From positions 1 through 64,000 of the forward strand of contig CAZHZT010000015.1 of NCBI GenBank assembly GCA_964537285.1: a stretch of DNA of 64,000 nt, written 5' to 3'. A program made the position numbers and the translations under genes. Shown here piece by piece: positions 16,168 through 26,240 of the stretch. How positions within the stretch are numbered: position 1 is the stretch's first letter; every line of letters begins with the position of its first letter. The stretch is from CAZHZT01 sp964537285 (lineage in GTDB: Bacteria > Bacteroidota > Bacteroidia > Chitinophagales > Saprospiraceae). The notes under the pieces are model-generated. The model saw nothing but the letters and a program-made list of their open reading frames with translations. It ran no database searches and was not told the origin of the DNA.

Positions 16168-19100
16168 ATGAAAAAGGCAATCCTGCTTTCTATTTTAATA
16201 ATTATCACTCTAGGCACCCTTTCTGCACAATCTGTCCCTCAGGGCATGAACTACCAGGCTGTGGCAAGGAATGCTCAAGGGGAACCACTTCAACAACAAA
16301 GCATTAATGTAAAAGTCTCTCTAATGGGATCTACCGATGATAAAACGGAGTATTATCGAGAGGTACATAGTGTTCAAACGAACGACTTCGGCCTTTTTAA
16401 TCTCATTATAGGTCAAGGGAAAGCTGTTTTCGGCGATTTTGAAGAAACCCCTTGGGCCGAGGATCATATCTGGCTGGAAATGGCTATTGATGAAACAGGG
16501 GGAGGTGAATTTAGAAGGTTTATCAGTACAAAGTTGCTCAGTGTACCTTATGCTATGCACGCTAATACAGCTGGTACGATTGATAGCGAAAATGCGCGCT
16601 CTGCTTACTGGAGAACTTACGGAAACTCCAACACCTTTCCTCCTTTCCACTTCATAGGAACAACAGATGCTAAAGATCTGGTTTTCAAAACCAACAATGT
16701 GGAGCGCATGCAATTAAATGCCAATGGAGGTGTGGAAATAAGCGGTAACCTAAAAACGGATAACTTTGAACTTCCTACAGGGGCTGCAGATGGATATGTC
16801 CTCCAAAGCAATGCCGGCGGGAATGCGAGTTGGATGGATCCTAACAATTTGACTATTAATGTTAATGATGCAGACCCTGATCCTAATAATGAGATTCAAG
16901 CACTATCTTACGATCCTAGTACTAAGATTCTATCGCTGGCCAATGGGGGCACTGTAAATCTTTCTGGCCTGGATAACAGTGCTTCCGTAGCGACTGCTCA
17001 GGCTGCCATCGATGCCCACATCGTGGTTGATCTTGATGTCGACTCCGGTAACGAGCTCCAAAATCTCTCTCAGGTATTGACTCAGGGGAATGATGGCGGA
17101 GCAAAACAGATTAAAAATATTGCTGATCCCTCGTCGGCCCAAGACGCAGCTACTAAAGCTTACGTTGATCAGATTTCCGGTGGTGCTTCGGGAGATCAAA
17201 TCAAGGATAATGACGGCGATACACGCCTAGAAGTAGAAGCAAATACAGACGAAGATCAAATACGTTTCACAGCAGATGGAGTCGAACGATTTAGAGTAAA
17301 TTCCTCCGGTATTTTTTCTGACGGACCCGATGATGGGGACGGTGCAAGTCCATTTAGTGGACCGGGATCAAGATTGATTTGGCTGACTGGCAGATCCGTT
17401 TTTCGTGTAGGAGAAGTAAATGATAATGATTGGGATGATGGGAATTTACTTTTCCATTCTTCCATACTTGGTGGTAGAGGTAATGACATCAGTGGAGGGG
17501 GACAAGGTTCTTCTATTGGCGGGGGATATTCTAACTCAATCACTACAACGCAGTCTTTCATTGGAGGTGGCCAGCAAAATATAGTCTCCGGTGAACGCGG
17601 GGCGATTGTCGGTGGGATTTTTAACATAGTTACTCAGGAGCATGGTTTTGTAGGTGGAGGTAAAAGTGTAAAAGCAAACGGAGCCTATAGTGTCGCTTCA
17701 GGAGGAGAAGGCATTGATGCCAAAGGGAACCATTCTACTGTCGCAGGAGGACTTAGAAACACGGCTGAAGGCAATTACTCCTTTGTAGGTGGTGGCCGAG
17801 GTAATACTGCCGCTTCATATGGAGAGATTGCAATGGGAACCTTTGCGACGGAATACACTCCTGCCTCAAAAACTGCTTTTGACGCCAGTGACCGCCTCTT
17901 TGTCATAGGAAATGGAGAGGATCAGAACAACCGATCCAATGCCATGACTATCCTGAAAAATGGGAATACGGGCCTGGGCACTCTGACTCCTGACAAAACG
18001 CTGCACGTGGTAGGGCAATTCAAGTATGAAGATGGACAACAGGCAGACGGTTATGTCCTGACCAGTGATGCCAATGAGTGGCCAGCTGGAAACTGCTTGG
18101 AGTTGTTCAAGGGACAAACGGCCGTACATTTAATTTACGGGCGGGGAAACCTGGGAATCTTGGAGGGAATGCCAGGGGGGAACACTCCATAGACCTCCAA
18201 ACGGATAGGTCAGCAAATAGTGAAGTGGCATCCGGGGAAGGTGCGACTATATCCGGTGGAAACTCCAATACGGCTTCAGGTGTGGTTTCTACAATAAGTG
18301 GGGGCGGAGCTAACAAAGCCATTGGAAATTGGTCTACTATTGGTGGTGGTTTGGGTAATGAAGCTATCCAAAACTTTTCCGGTGTTGCTGCCGGATCAAA
18401 TAACAAAGCAACGGGGGGTTATTCTTTCGTTGGCGGGGGAGATAACAACTTGGCTTCCGGGAATTTTTCTTCTGTCTTGGGAGGCATCTGCTTAACCAGC
18501 GAATCCCTGGGGGAAACAGCCGTTGGTATATATAATGAGTTAAGTGGCGGCTCTCCAATTTCAAGAATAGCAACAGATCCTGTTTTTGTAGTCGGAAATG
18601 GCACAGATCCTGTCGTAGGACGATCTAACGCTATGACGGTTTTGAAAAATGGAAACATCGGTATTGGAACATCCAATCCAACAAAAGCCAAACTAGAAAT
18701 CAGCGGAGGAACTGCATTCGACCTACCCACCATAGCATACCTGAACGGTTCTGGGAATGTGAATACAGGTAACCCACCATCAAGCTATACTTATTCCCTC
18801 TATGCCGAACAGCGAATAGCCGCTCTGGAAGTATTTGCACACTCCGACCAACGGATCAAAAACATCCTGGGCGTATCAGACAGCGATAACGATCTCGCTA
18901 CGCTTATGCAGATCGAAGTCACTGACTACCGCCTGCGCGATACCATCGCTAAAGGCAAACATGCTATCAAAAAGGTCGTCGCTCAGCAGGTCGCCGAGGT
19001 ATATCCCCAGGCTGTGAGCAACGACCTCACCGAAGTAGTGCCAGATATCTATCAGCGTGCCCAAATCAAGAATGACTGGATAATGTTGACTACCGACCTA

Positions 19101-19445
19101 AAAGTTGGTGAACGCGTCAAGCTCATCACTGAAGCCAAAAGCCGGGTCTGCGAAGTTATTGCCGCAGAATCTAACCGCTTCAAGGTGAACCTGCCATTGA
19201 CCGTTGATCGTCAATCGTCTTACGTTTTCGTTTACGGTCGGGAGGTGAATGACTTCCACACCGTAGATTACGAAGCAATTTCTATGCTTAACGTAAGTGC
19301 TACGCAGGCACAACAAGAGCGCATTGAAGCCTTGGAAAAGGAAAATGCAGAACTAAAATCCCAACTGGAGGAGCTTAAAAACATGGAAAGCCGGATTGAA
19401 GCATTGGAATCTATGGTGGAACAGAAGTTGTTGAAAACTAATTGA
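16168..19445 (+). pseudogene. YadA-head-like adhesin with frameshift
   Basis: The chosen start gives a signal peptide ending TLSAQSV and the common Bacteroidota N-terminus PQGMNYQAVARNAQG. A linker is followed by many 14-16-residue repeats of the form GGG.N.A.G..S.VGGG, as in trimeric autotransporter heads (about 17460-17820 and 18240-18480). The C-terminus has SDQRIKNI, typical of the S74 intramolecular chaperone of tail fibres, and ends in a coiled coil (QERIEALEKENAELKSQLEE). Loss of one G near 18076 (GCCAATGGAGTGG read as GCCAATGAGTGG) splits it into two frames. If that is an assembly error, the protein is about 1092 aa. Confidence 0.82.
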
Positions 19446-19471
19446 TTCCCCTCGGCAGGATAATTTTTTAA

Positions 19472-19537
19472 TTAGATAGCTACTCGTTTTTCTGATTTTT
19501 CCAAAGAAAAAAATCAGAAAAACGAGTAGCTATCTAA
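19472..19537. terminator. Perfect 29-bp hairpin after adhesin gene
   Basis: Arms 19472-19500 and 19509-19537 are perfectly complementary (TTAGATAGCTACTCG outward) with an 8-base loop. It lies 27 bases after the adhesin stop, consistent with a terminator, though it resembles the other long fold-back repeats of the window. Confidence 0.6.
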
Positions 19538-19561
19538 CTAAATTTTCAAAAAGTCTAGAAA

Positions 19562-19874
19562 AATATTCGAGAATTCTACAGGGTAGAAACCAATACTTTG
19601 GGTTTATTTAAAATATCTATTGGTCAGGGGCGAGCTGATCTGGGAACCTTCACTGAAATACCATGGTCTGAAGATCAAATAGTACTCGATCTGGCTATGG
19701 ATGAAAAGGGAGAGGAAGATTATACGACGATCATTTGCAAATCACCCCGGGAGCTGTGCAGGTGTAAGCTTTGCGTTTTCCAGGTTAATGTGGGCCGATT
19801 TTAGCAGCCAGACCAGTAAAGGTATTGGCAACTTGATTGTGCGCCCTGTTCGGATGTTCTGGATAAAGGAATAA
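19562..19874 (+). pseudogene. Relic of a second adhesin-like gene
   Basis: The reading EFYRVETNTLGLFKISIGQG and FTEIPWSEDQIVLDLAMDEK aligns with residues near 75-120 of the preceding adhesin. The frame then breaks, and a later stretch MWADFSSQTSKG..VRPVRMF looks like the end of a DUF1566 (Lcl) domain, stopping at 19872-19874. Both ends and the middle are lost. Confidence 0.7.
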
Positions 19875-19890
19875 GTATCTGCATTAAAGC

Positions 19891-19922
19891 ACGAGTCATC
19901 CCGAATTTTCGGGATAACTCGT
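19891..19922. terminator. Imperfect hairpin, possible terminator
   Basis: ACGAGTCATCCCGAA and TTCGGGATAACTCGT form an imperfect stem between the plus-strand relic and the convergent beta-helix gene. It could terminate transcription from either side. Confidence 0.4.
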
Positions 19923-19952
19923 GTTAATATGCTCTGCCTGGTAAAAAATAAG

Positions 19953-22900
19953 CTATAATTTTACTAAGCGTTTTATAAGGCGCTGATTAGGCATATTTAC
20001 TACTAATATGTATATTCCGGAAGGCCAGTTCAAGGTATCCGGATCCCAGGTATGAAGCCCTTTCTCCAGTAGGGTATTGTTTTCAATAGTATTTAAAAGC
20101 TTTCCATTCATATAAAATACCTGAATGACCGAGGTTGCTCTTTTAGGCAAATATAGCCGTAACCTAATTATTTGTTCAAAAGGGTTCGGGTAGGCATCCA
20201 GCGAAAATGATTCGTTCGGCACTGTTCGAAATTCGTTCAGATCTTTTCCTGATGTTGTTGAAAGTGGAGACCCTAATAGAAGTGTTTCGCTTTGACAACT
20301 GTCGATAAAAGCCTTAAACCAACTGCCGGGCAAGGCTTCAAAACCTGGCAATAATGAAATTTGAGTGCCTGCCGAAAAGCAAACTGTATCGTTGCTGTTT
20401 ACCTGGCCACTTGAAAAGATAGCTTCTGCAGCTTGATAGGTTCCAACAGGAATTGGAATGTCATCTATCGTTAAGGTTGTGGGGCATGAGGAGTCGGTAT
20501 CTGGAATAACCTCTACAGTAACCGTGGTTATACATTCTCTTGCCAGACCACTTTGGTCGGTAACCGTGACTACAACGTTATTGCTGCCTTCATGCTGCGC
20601 TGTGAAAGTAGATTGACTAAGATGCTGGTCGATAATATTGCAATTATCACTCACTGTATCGATAAGTTGCCCTGGCTGTATGGTTGTTTCACTGCCCTCT
20701 GATACAGTAATGCTAATTCCCTTGCAAGTCAGAGACGGTACGATGGTATCGACGACCATTACTTCCGCTGAACAGGAATCTATATTGTTATTGCCATCCT
20801 GAACAACGACAATAGTATTATTTGTACCGATGTTTTCACAGTCGAAGTGTTCCTGAAGAGAGGAAAAAGACAAGGCGCAGCAGTCGTCCGTGCTATTGGC
20901 TACAATATCACTTGTGTTTAAAACAGCTATGCCGGATTCATCCAACGACAGGGTAATATCTTGGCAGTTGACGGAAGGTTGGTCGGGAGGCGTACTTGTT
21001 ATGAATGGCTGAAATGCTACCAAATCGCTAATGGTATCGCCCATGCCTGTTGGGTTATTTATAGGATGGTAGGGGCCGGAAGCATCGCCCCATCAGCTGT
21101 TGGGGATCGATACAGGGATAGGATCACCAGAAATTTCACTTCGGTTTTGTACGGCATACAGGGTGTTATTTTGGAATTTAATATGATCCAACTGAAAGGT
21201 ATCGGCTTCGCTAAATTCGATCGCTGTGTTGTTATCATAAAAGCAAAGACTGTCTCCCCAAACATTATTCACCAAATTGCCAAAGCCCGTTGGAAAAACC
21301 CGAAACCCATAAGTATTATTGGAAAAAGTTATATTTTCTATATCCAAAGACCCTCCCATATCAATTAATGCACTGACGGAATATTTAAATAGGGTATTTT
21401 GAATGTGTCCACTCGTAAAAATTCCATATTCTATCCCGTCCCAATCACCTTTTTCTGGAGTGGTTGCATCTCCATTCTTGTTTGTATCCCCTCCAAATTG
21501 ATCATCTTCTACCGAAGTAAATATAACTGGATTTTCTTTTTCTCCTAAAACATTGCATTCTGCAAGAGTAAAAGAAATACCGGTAGAAAAACTGCTTGAT
21601 GGCTCCACTTTTACTACCGTTCCAGGTGCGAAATTGAGTGTAAGATTATTTTGTTCCCCTATGATTTCCAGAAAATCATATACGATAAAAGGATATCCGC
21701 CTAAATTAGAAAGAGTATAATCCCCCGTAAGTGGATTCCCGGAATCCGACGTATTATTCAAACCGATGGCATCATAAAGACTTGCATCAAAAGTAACGTT
21801 CTCAATCGACATTTCCGTAGCAATGTTCTTAGCCAGAGGAATTTGTGTCAGCGCATTTGAAAAGTGTGTGTTTTTATAAACAGAGGTGGTTCCATTATCT
21901 TCCAAAACGGGATTCCTGATATCCTTCCCACCATACCTAAAAATACAATGCTCAAATTCCGTTTCGTTATCTTCAAGTATGATCCAACGGCCCCAATCGC
22001 CAGCCTGAGGAGTTGTAGCACTGCCATCCTTATTGGAATCGCCGCCGTAGGCGTCATCGTACAAAGAAGTGAATACAATGGGCTCCGCTTCCGTACCTTT
22101 AGCAAAAAGGTTGCAATTGATCTCCATTTCATCAGACGTTGTGGGCCTAATCTTGAAAATAGTACCTGGAGCTATGGTTAAATCAAGTTGGCCATTAAAA
22201 GCAGTAATGAAATCGAAAGAGATCGGATCGAGGTAATACGAATAGCCGGGAATGGGCTCCAGCGTAATTGCTCCGGTTTGAGTGCTGTTCAATAAAAAAA
22301 TCAGTTCGTAAACATCGGCCCCCAGAATTAAATTTTCCAGAATTACATCTTTAGTATTCGCATAGCTCAATCCCACACTTAGCTTGCTTTCTAGTTGGTT
22401 GAAGGTACAGTTTTTTACAAATCCCGGAGTATTTTCATTAAACAGCAAAACCGGAAGACGTACACCCGAGAATAACTCCGCTCCCCCATACAAAAAATGG
22501 CAATGTTCGAAGTAGCCTTCCGATTCCTGCCCAGGAAAGGAATTTACAGCAATAGCACCCCAATCTCCTTCTTCAGGACTACTTGCACTTCCGTCTTGAT
22601 TAGAATCTCCAAGGACTGAATCATCTTTTACGGAAGTAAAAACTATGGGATCATTTGCTGTTCCCATAGCATTAAATGTAGTGCCAGTAGTGCGTAGATT
22701 TGAAAAACTCGATGGTAAAAATTTGAAAACGGTTCCAGCTTGTATCGTAACCTCGCCTACATCACACAAAAAAAGGGACTTAATAAGGTATGGTAGATTT
22801 TCGTATGCTGCTAAGGTGTAATTTCCTGAAATGCCGGTCGATTCAAGACCCACGCCTTTGTAAATATTAGTGCCAAAGGCCAGGTTTTCTAGCAAGATAT

Positions 22901-23414
22901 CCTTAGAGCTGGGGACCACAGTGGGTCCGATATTGCTACTAAAATCGCTAAAAAAGCAATAATTACAACTACCCTGTTCTCTCCATTTCACACCAAAACT
23001 ACCGTACTTGAAGCGGCTGTATGCAAAATGTCCTTCCCCATTTGGCCGAATGAATATCCCTCCCCAATCGCCTGCCATTGGCGTAGTCGCATTTAAGTCC
23101 CCATTGGTATCCCCTCCTACCGAATCATCCTTTTCAGAGGTAAAAATAATGGAATCACCGGGCATACCTTTCGCAATAATAGCTCCCTGGGCAAATAAGT
23201 TCGTAACTGGCGCAAATTTCACCACTACCCCGGCTTCAATTGTCAGCGTATCAGTATTGAGCACCAAAACCGTAGAGGTTATCCAGTAGGGGCTGCCTGC
23301 TTTTGTCCAGGTAGTGCTTCCGGATAGGGTGTCGCCTACGATGGTTTGGGCAAGCACCATTGATGAAGTAAAAATAGATAGCAGGATAATTAATAGGGGC
23401 GATCGGCTTTTCAT
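19953..23414 (-). pseudogene. Beta-helix T9SS surface protein with in-frame TGA
   Basis: A single 1154-codon frame interrupted only by TGA at 21093-21095, where the family consensus suggests Trp (NS-stop-WGDASGPYHP). Signal peptide at residues 1-22. Four long beta-helix units each contain a calcium-loop-like motif such as GDSNKDGSATTP and a GDWG motif. After the stop come HYR-like or Ig-like repeats (VTVTDQSGLA), a GTYQAAEAIFSSGQV segment and a C-terminal T9SS type A sorting domain (DAYPNPFEQ..WPSGIYILVV). Without the TGA it would be a large secreted surface protein. Readthrough cannot be excluded, but other nonsense mutations nearby argue for decay. Confidence 0.85.
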
Positions 23415-23421
23415 TCATGGG

Positions 23422-23559
23422 TTATTTTGAAATTAGGAATTCACTTTTGATATAAAGATTGTAGACCCCAACGAGGGCGATCCCAAAAATCACCAGGGAG
23501 GATATAAGGAAAGCCCATTGGCTCATGGTGGGGATATCCGAGGGCGGTGGGCAAGCCAT
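23422..23559 (-). pseudogene. Isolated IPTL-CTERM tail, 45 aa
   Basis: The 45-codon frame MACPPPSDIPTMSQWAF, then a membrane helix and KSEFLISK, is an IPTL-CTERM-type sorting tail: IPTMSQW signature, hydrophobic helix, short polar end. It lies 10 bases after the stop of the next gene upstream, which ends with a similar tail, in a different frame. Most likely a leftover of a duplicated or recombined C-terminus rather than a free-standing gene. Confidence 0.6.
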
Positions 23560-23569
23560 TGTTGCATCT

Positions 23570-24698
23570 TTAGGCTTTTTGAGATTCCGTATGGCTCCAA
23601 AAATTATATATGGTAACGATCCCGAGTGTCGTTACGATTAAGCCGAAGAGAAACAGCGCCCACTGGCTCATGGTTGGGACGGGGGCTGGAGGGGGTGGCG
23701 GAATAAAAAATTCATAAGCCCCCATATCCACGGTTCCGTCGTTGATGCGGAGATTTCCGGCAAAGTCACTTCCAACAGGAGCATTAGCATTATTCCCGGA
23801 ATCAATCGCAGGGGAACCAGCTTGTAGCTGAAAATCGCCGGAACAAGAAGGGGGTATCCCGGCAGGTGTTACAAACAAAGGGTCGTAAGCGGCGCCTACC
23901 AAATTACCGTTTACACCATCTACCAGATTATTGAAGGCAGGATTTAAAACCAGATTATGCTCAGCTATCAATTGAGCACTGCCCTGACTCAAATCCCTAT
24001 CTAAATTTCCAGCTATAATGTTGTTGAACATGGATACATTCGTGCTCGAAGTATTCAGCTGAACAGCTCTATCGTTTCCACTAAAGGTATTGTTGCGAAG
24101 AATGGCGGTAGCCCCATTAAAAATACTCATCGCGGCCCCTTGTGTTCCGGGCCTTTCATTTCCTATATACAAGCAATTGTTCATTTCAAAGCTGGCATTC
24201 TCTACAAGGATTCCCTTCGCGTTGTTACAAATAATGCAACGGTTGATTATTCCACTAGCCCCCAATTGTACAACGAGCGGAATTCCGTTATTTTCAGTCA
24301 GCCGACAATCCTCAAGACTTATTTCAACATTTCCTCGTGCCAAAATCCCTGAGTTCGCACTTGGTGAAGAGAACTCCTTAAACGTCAAACCTGAAATGGA
24401 AACCGATGTACCTTCCAGTCAATTGAATATAAACTTGTGGGTTACTCCCCCCAGAAATAGCCAGTTCATCCATTCCCGGGCCAATAATTTGAAGGTCTTT
24501 ATCAATCAAAATTCTGGCAGCAAGGATTATGGTGCCTGTTACGTCAAAGTCAATCACATCGCCGGGGGCGGCATCTATTATGGCCTGCCTAAAGCTCCCC
24601 GGCCCGTTGTCGTTGATGCTAGTAACGGTAATCGTAGCAGCTTGTAAACCCAAAGCCCATAGGCAAAAAGCCAAAAGAATGGTGTACGTCTTTTTCAT
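23570..24698 (-). pseudogene. Beta-helix IPTL-CTERM protein, frameshifted
   Basis: N-terminus MKKTYTILLAFCLWALGLQA is a signal peptide, followed by the typical ATITVTSINDNGPGSFRQAI start of parallel beta-helix proteins. A G6 tract near 24447-24452, one G too long, shifts the frame, and TGA at 24419-24421 interrupts the continuing frame. The rest reads through beta-helix turns to GSPAIDSGNN, MGAYEF, a proline linker, and an IPTL-CTERM tail (VPTMSQWALFLFG plus helix). A second copy of its 5' end is at 33185-33288. Confidence 0.85.
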
Positions 24699-24843
24699 GA
24701 GAATTTTTTTGTTTTAGTTCGTTTAAAAATTTCCGGCCACCTATCATAGAGGTGAAATCGTGGTACGTCCATCGTGGTACGTGGTTCCATCCGCTAAGTT
24801 AGCAGCTCAAGTCCGAAAGCAGTTTCCATATTTCCGCAAAAGC

Positions 24844-25896
24844 TTATCTTATTTTGTCACGGAGCTCGGAAGGGCTGATATCAAAGGTTTTCTTGAAGTC
24901 CCGGGAGAAGTTGGAGGGTTTTTGATAACCACAGCGGTAAGCGATATCTGAAATTCGATCAGAGGAGTTTTCTAGCCAATTTCGGGCTTCTTCAAGGCGA
25001 AGGCGCCTTAAATAGAGGGAAGTGGAATAACCGGTAAGGGCTTTTATTTTGCGATCCAGTTGGGAGCGGCTAATGGATAATTTTGAGGCAAGCCATTCCG
25101 GACCGAAGTTTTCTTCCGCCATGGAAGCCAAGATATGCTTTCGCACATCCAGCAAGAATTGTTCATCCAGGCTTTTAGACTCACCCTTGGCATTATCTAT
25201 TTTGAGGTGCAAATATTTTTCTTTTAGCCGTTGCTTTTTTTCCAATAAGGCTTCAATTTGCACCAGCAGCTCCTTTTTGCGATAAGGCTTAGTCAAGTAG
25301 GCATCAGCTCCTTGAGCTACGCCTGCTATCCGGTCGTTTGGGGTCACTTTGGCTGTAAGCATGATGATGGGAATGTGGCAAGTGAGTAAATCACTTTTTA
25401 ACAGCCTGCACATCTCAATGCCTTCCATTTCCGGCATCATCCAGTCGAGGATGATTAGTTAGGTAAACCATTCTGCGCTTTTTTAAGCCCCTCTCGACCA
25501 TTTAACGCCGTGCCCAGTTGATACTTTTCGCTCAGTTGTAAGGCAAGCAACTGCTGCATGGCAGGGTTATCTTCTACGATCAAGAGCTGGCGTTGATTTT
25601 GAAAAGCCTCTCTTTTATTAGAAACTCCAGTCTTTTTTGAAATGGATATCTCCTGCGCGTTTTCAGAAGGATTGGGGTGGGCCACAAAAAACAAGGGGGA
25701 AGGAAAGATTAAAGTAAAACGAGCGCCGCGACCAGGCTGACTATACAAGTACACTTGCCCTCCTAATAATTTTGTATATTCTTTAACTACAGGAAGGCCA
25801 ATACCAGTACCTTCTGCGGTTTTTTATGTTAGTTCTCCTTTTTGGTAAAAACGATCAAATACTTTGTGTTGGTCTTTAGGATCAATACCGATACCA
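24844..25896 (-). pseudogene. Truncated HTCS sensor kinase, copy of 33414 gene
   Basis: Closely similar to the C-terminal part of the gene at 33414-37372: end of the HATPase domain (IGIDPKDQHKVFDRFYQKG), receiver domain (LLIVEDNPAM, LDWMMPEMEG), and AraC-type HTH ending SPSELRDKIR. TAA at 25824-25826 stands where Gln is expected, and one base is missing near 25452 before LDWMMPE. The sensor, dimerisation and most of the kinase domain are absent: homology stops at about 25896, where an unrelated gene tail begins. As in the other copy, a beta-helix gene lies directly downstream. Confidence 0.85.
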
Positions 25897-25900
25897 GCAT

Positions 25901-25999
25901 ATGGTTGAAGAATGTCGAAAAGCAGCTGAGGTCTTTACATGGGAAAAAGAGAAAGAAAAACTGCTAATCGTTATTCAGGCAGGCCTGAGTAAGGTATAA
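25901..25999 (+). pseudogene. Possible glycosyltransferase C-terminal relic
   Basis: A 32-codon frame with KAAEVFTWEKEKEKLLIVI, similar to the last helix of GT4 glycosyltransferases, where Phe-x-Trp-x-Lys is common; the intact gene at 3909 has VFSWEKNANLFVK at its end. It abuts the truncated kinase, so it marks a rearrangement junction. A weak call because the match is short. Confidence 0.4.
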
Positions 26000-26240
26000 A
26001 TTTTATACTAGGGTCTGTCAAGGCTAAAACTTCGGGTTGCCCGTGGAGCCTTTTGCGGCTACTCTCCGTTGGAGAGTCCCTTACGTAGCGCTGCTATGCG
26101 CGGGAACCCCTCTTTTGCCGGCAGGCAGGTCCGCCTCGATTAGCCGAAAAATTCGCTAACGCTCAACCGGAATAGTAACACCTGACAGGCTTCTAGGCAC
26201 GATAGAAGGGTATGTCGCGACTTTTTCGATAACCACCACG
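26000..26240. other. Intergenic region, no gene seen
   Basis: Contains short GC-rich inverted words (CTCTCCGTTGGAGAG, GCCGGCAGGC) but no reading frame or known element. It separates the rearranged kinase fragment from the 3' end of the 1572-aa protein gene. Confidence 0.4.
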
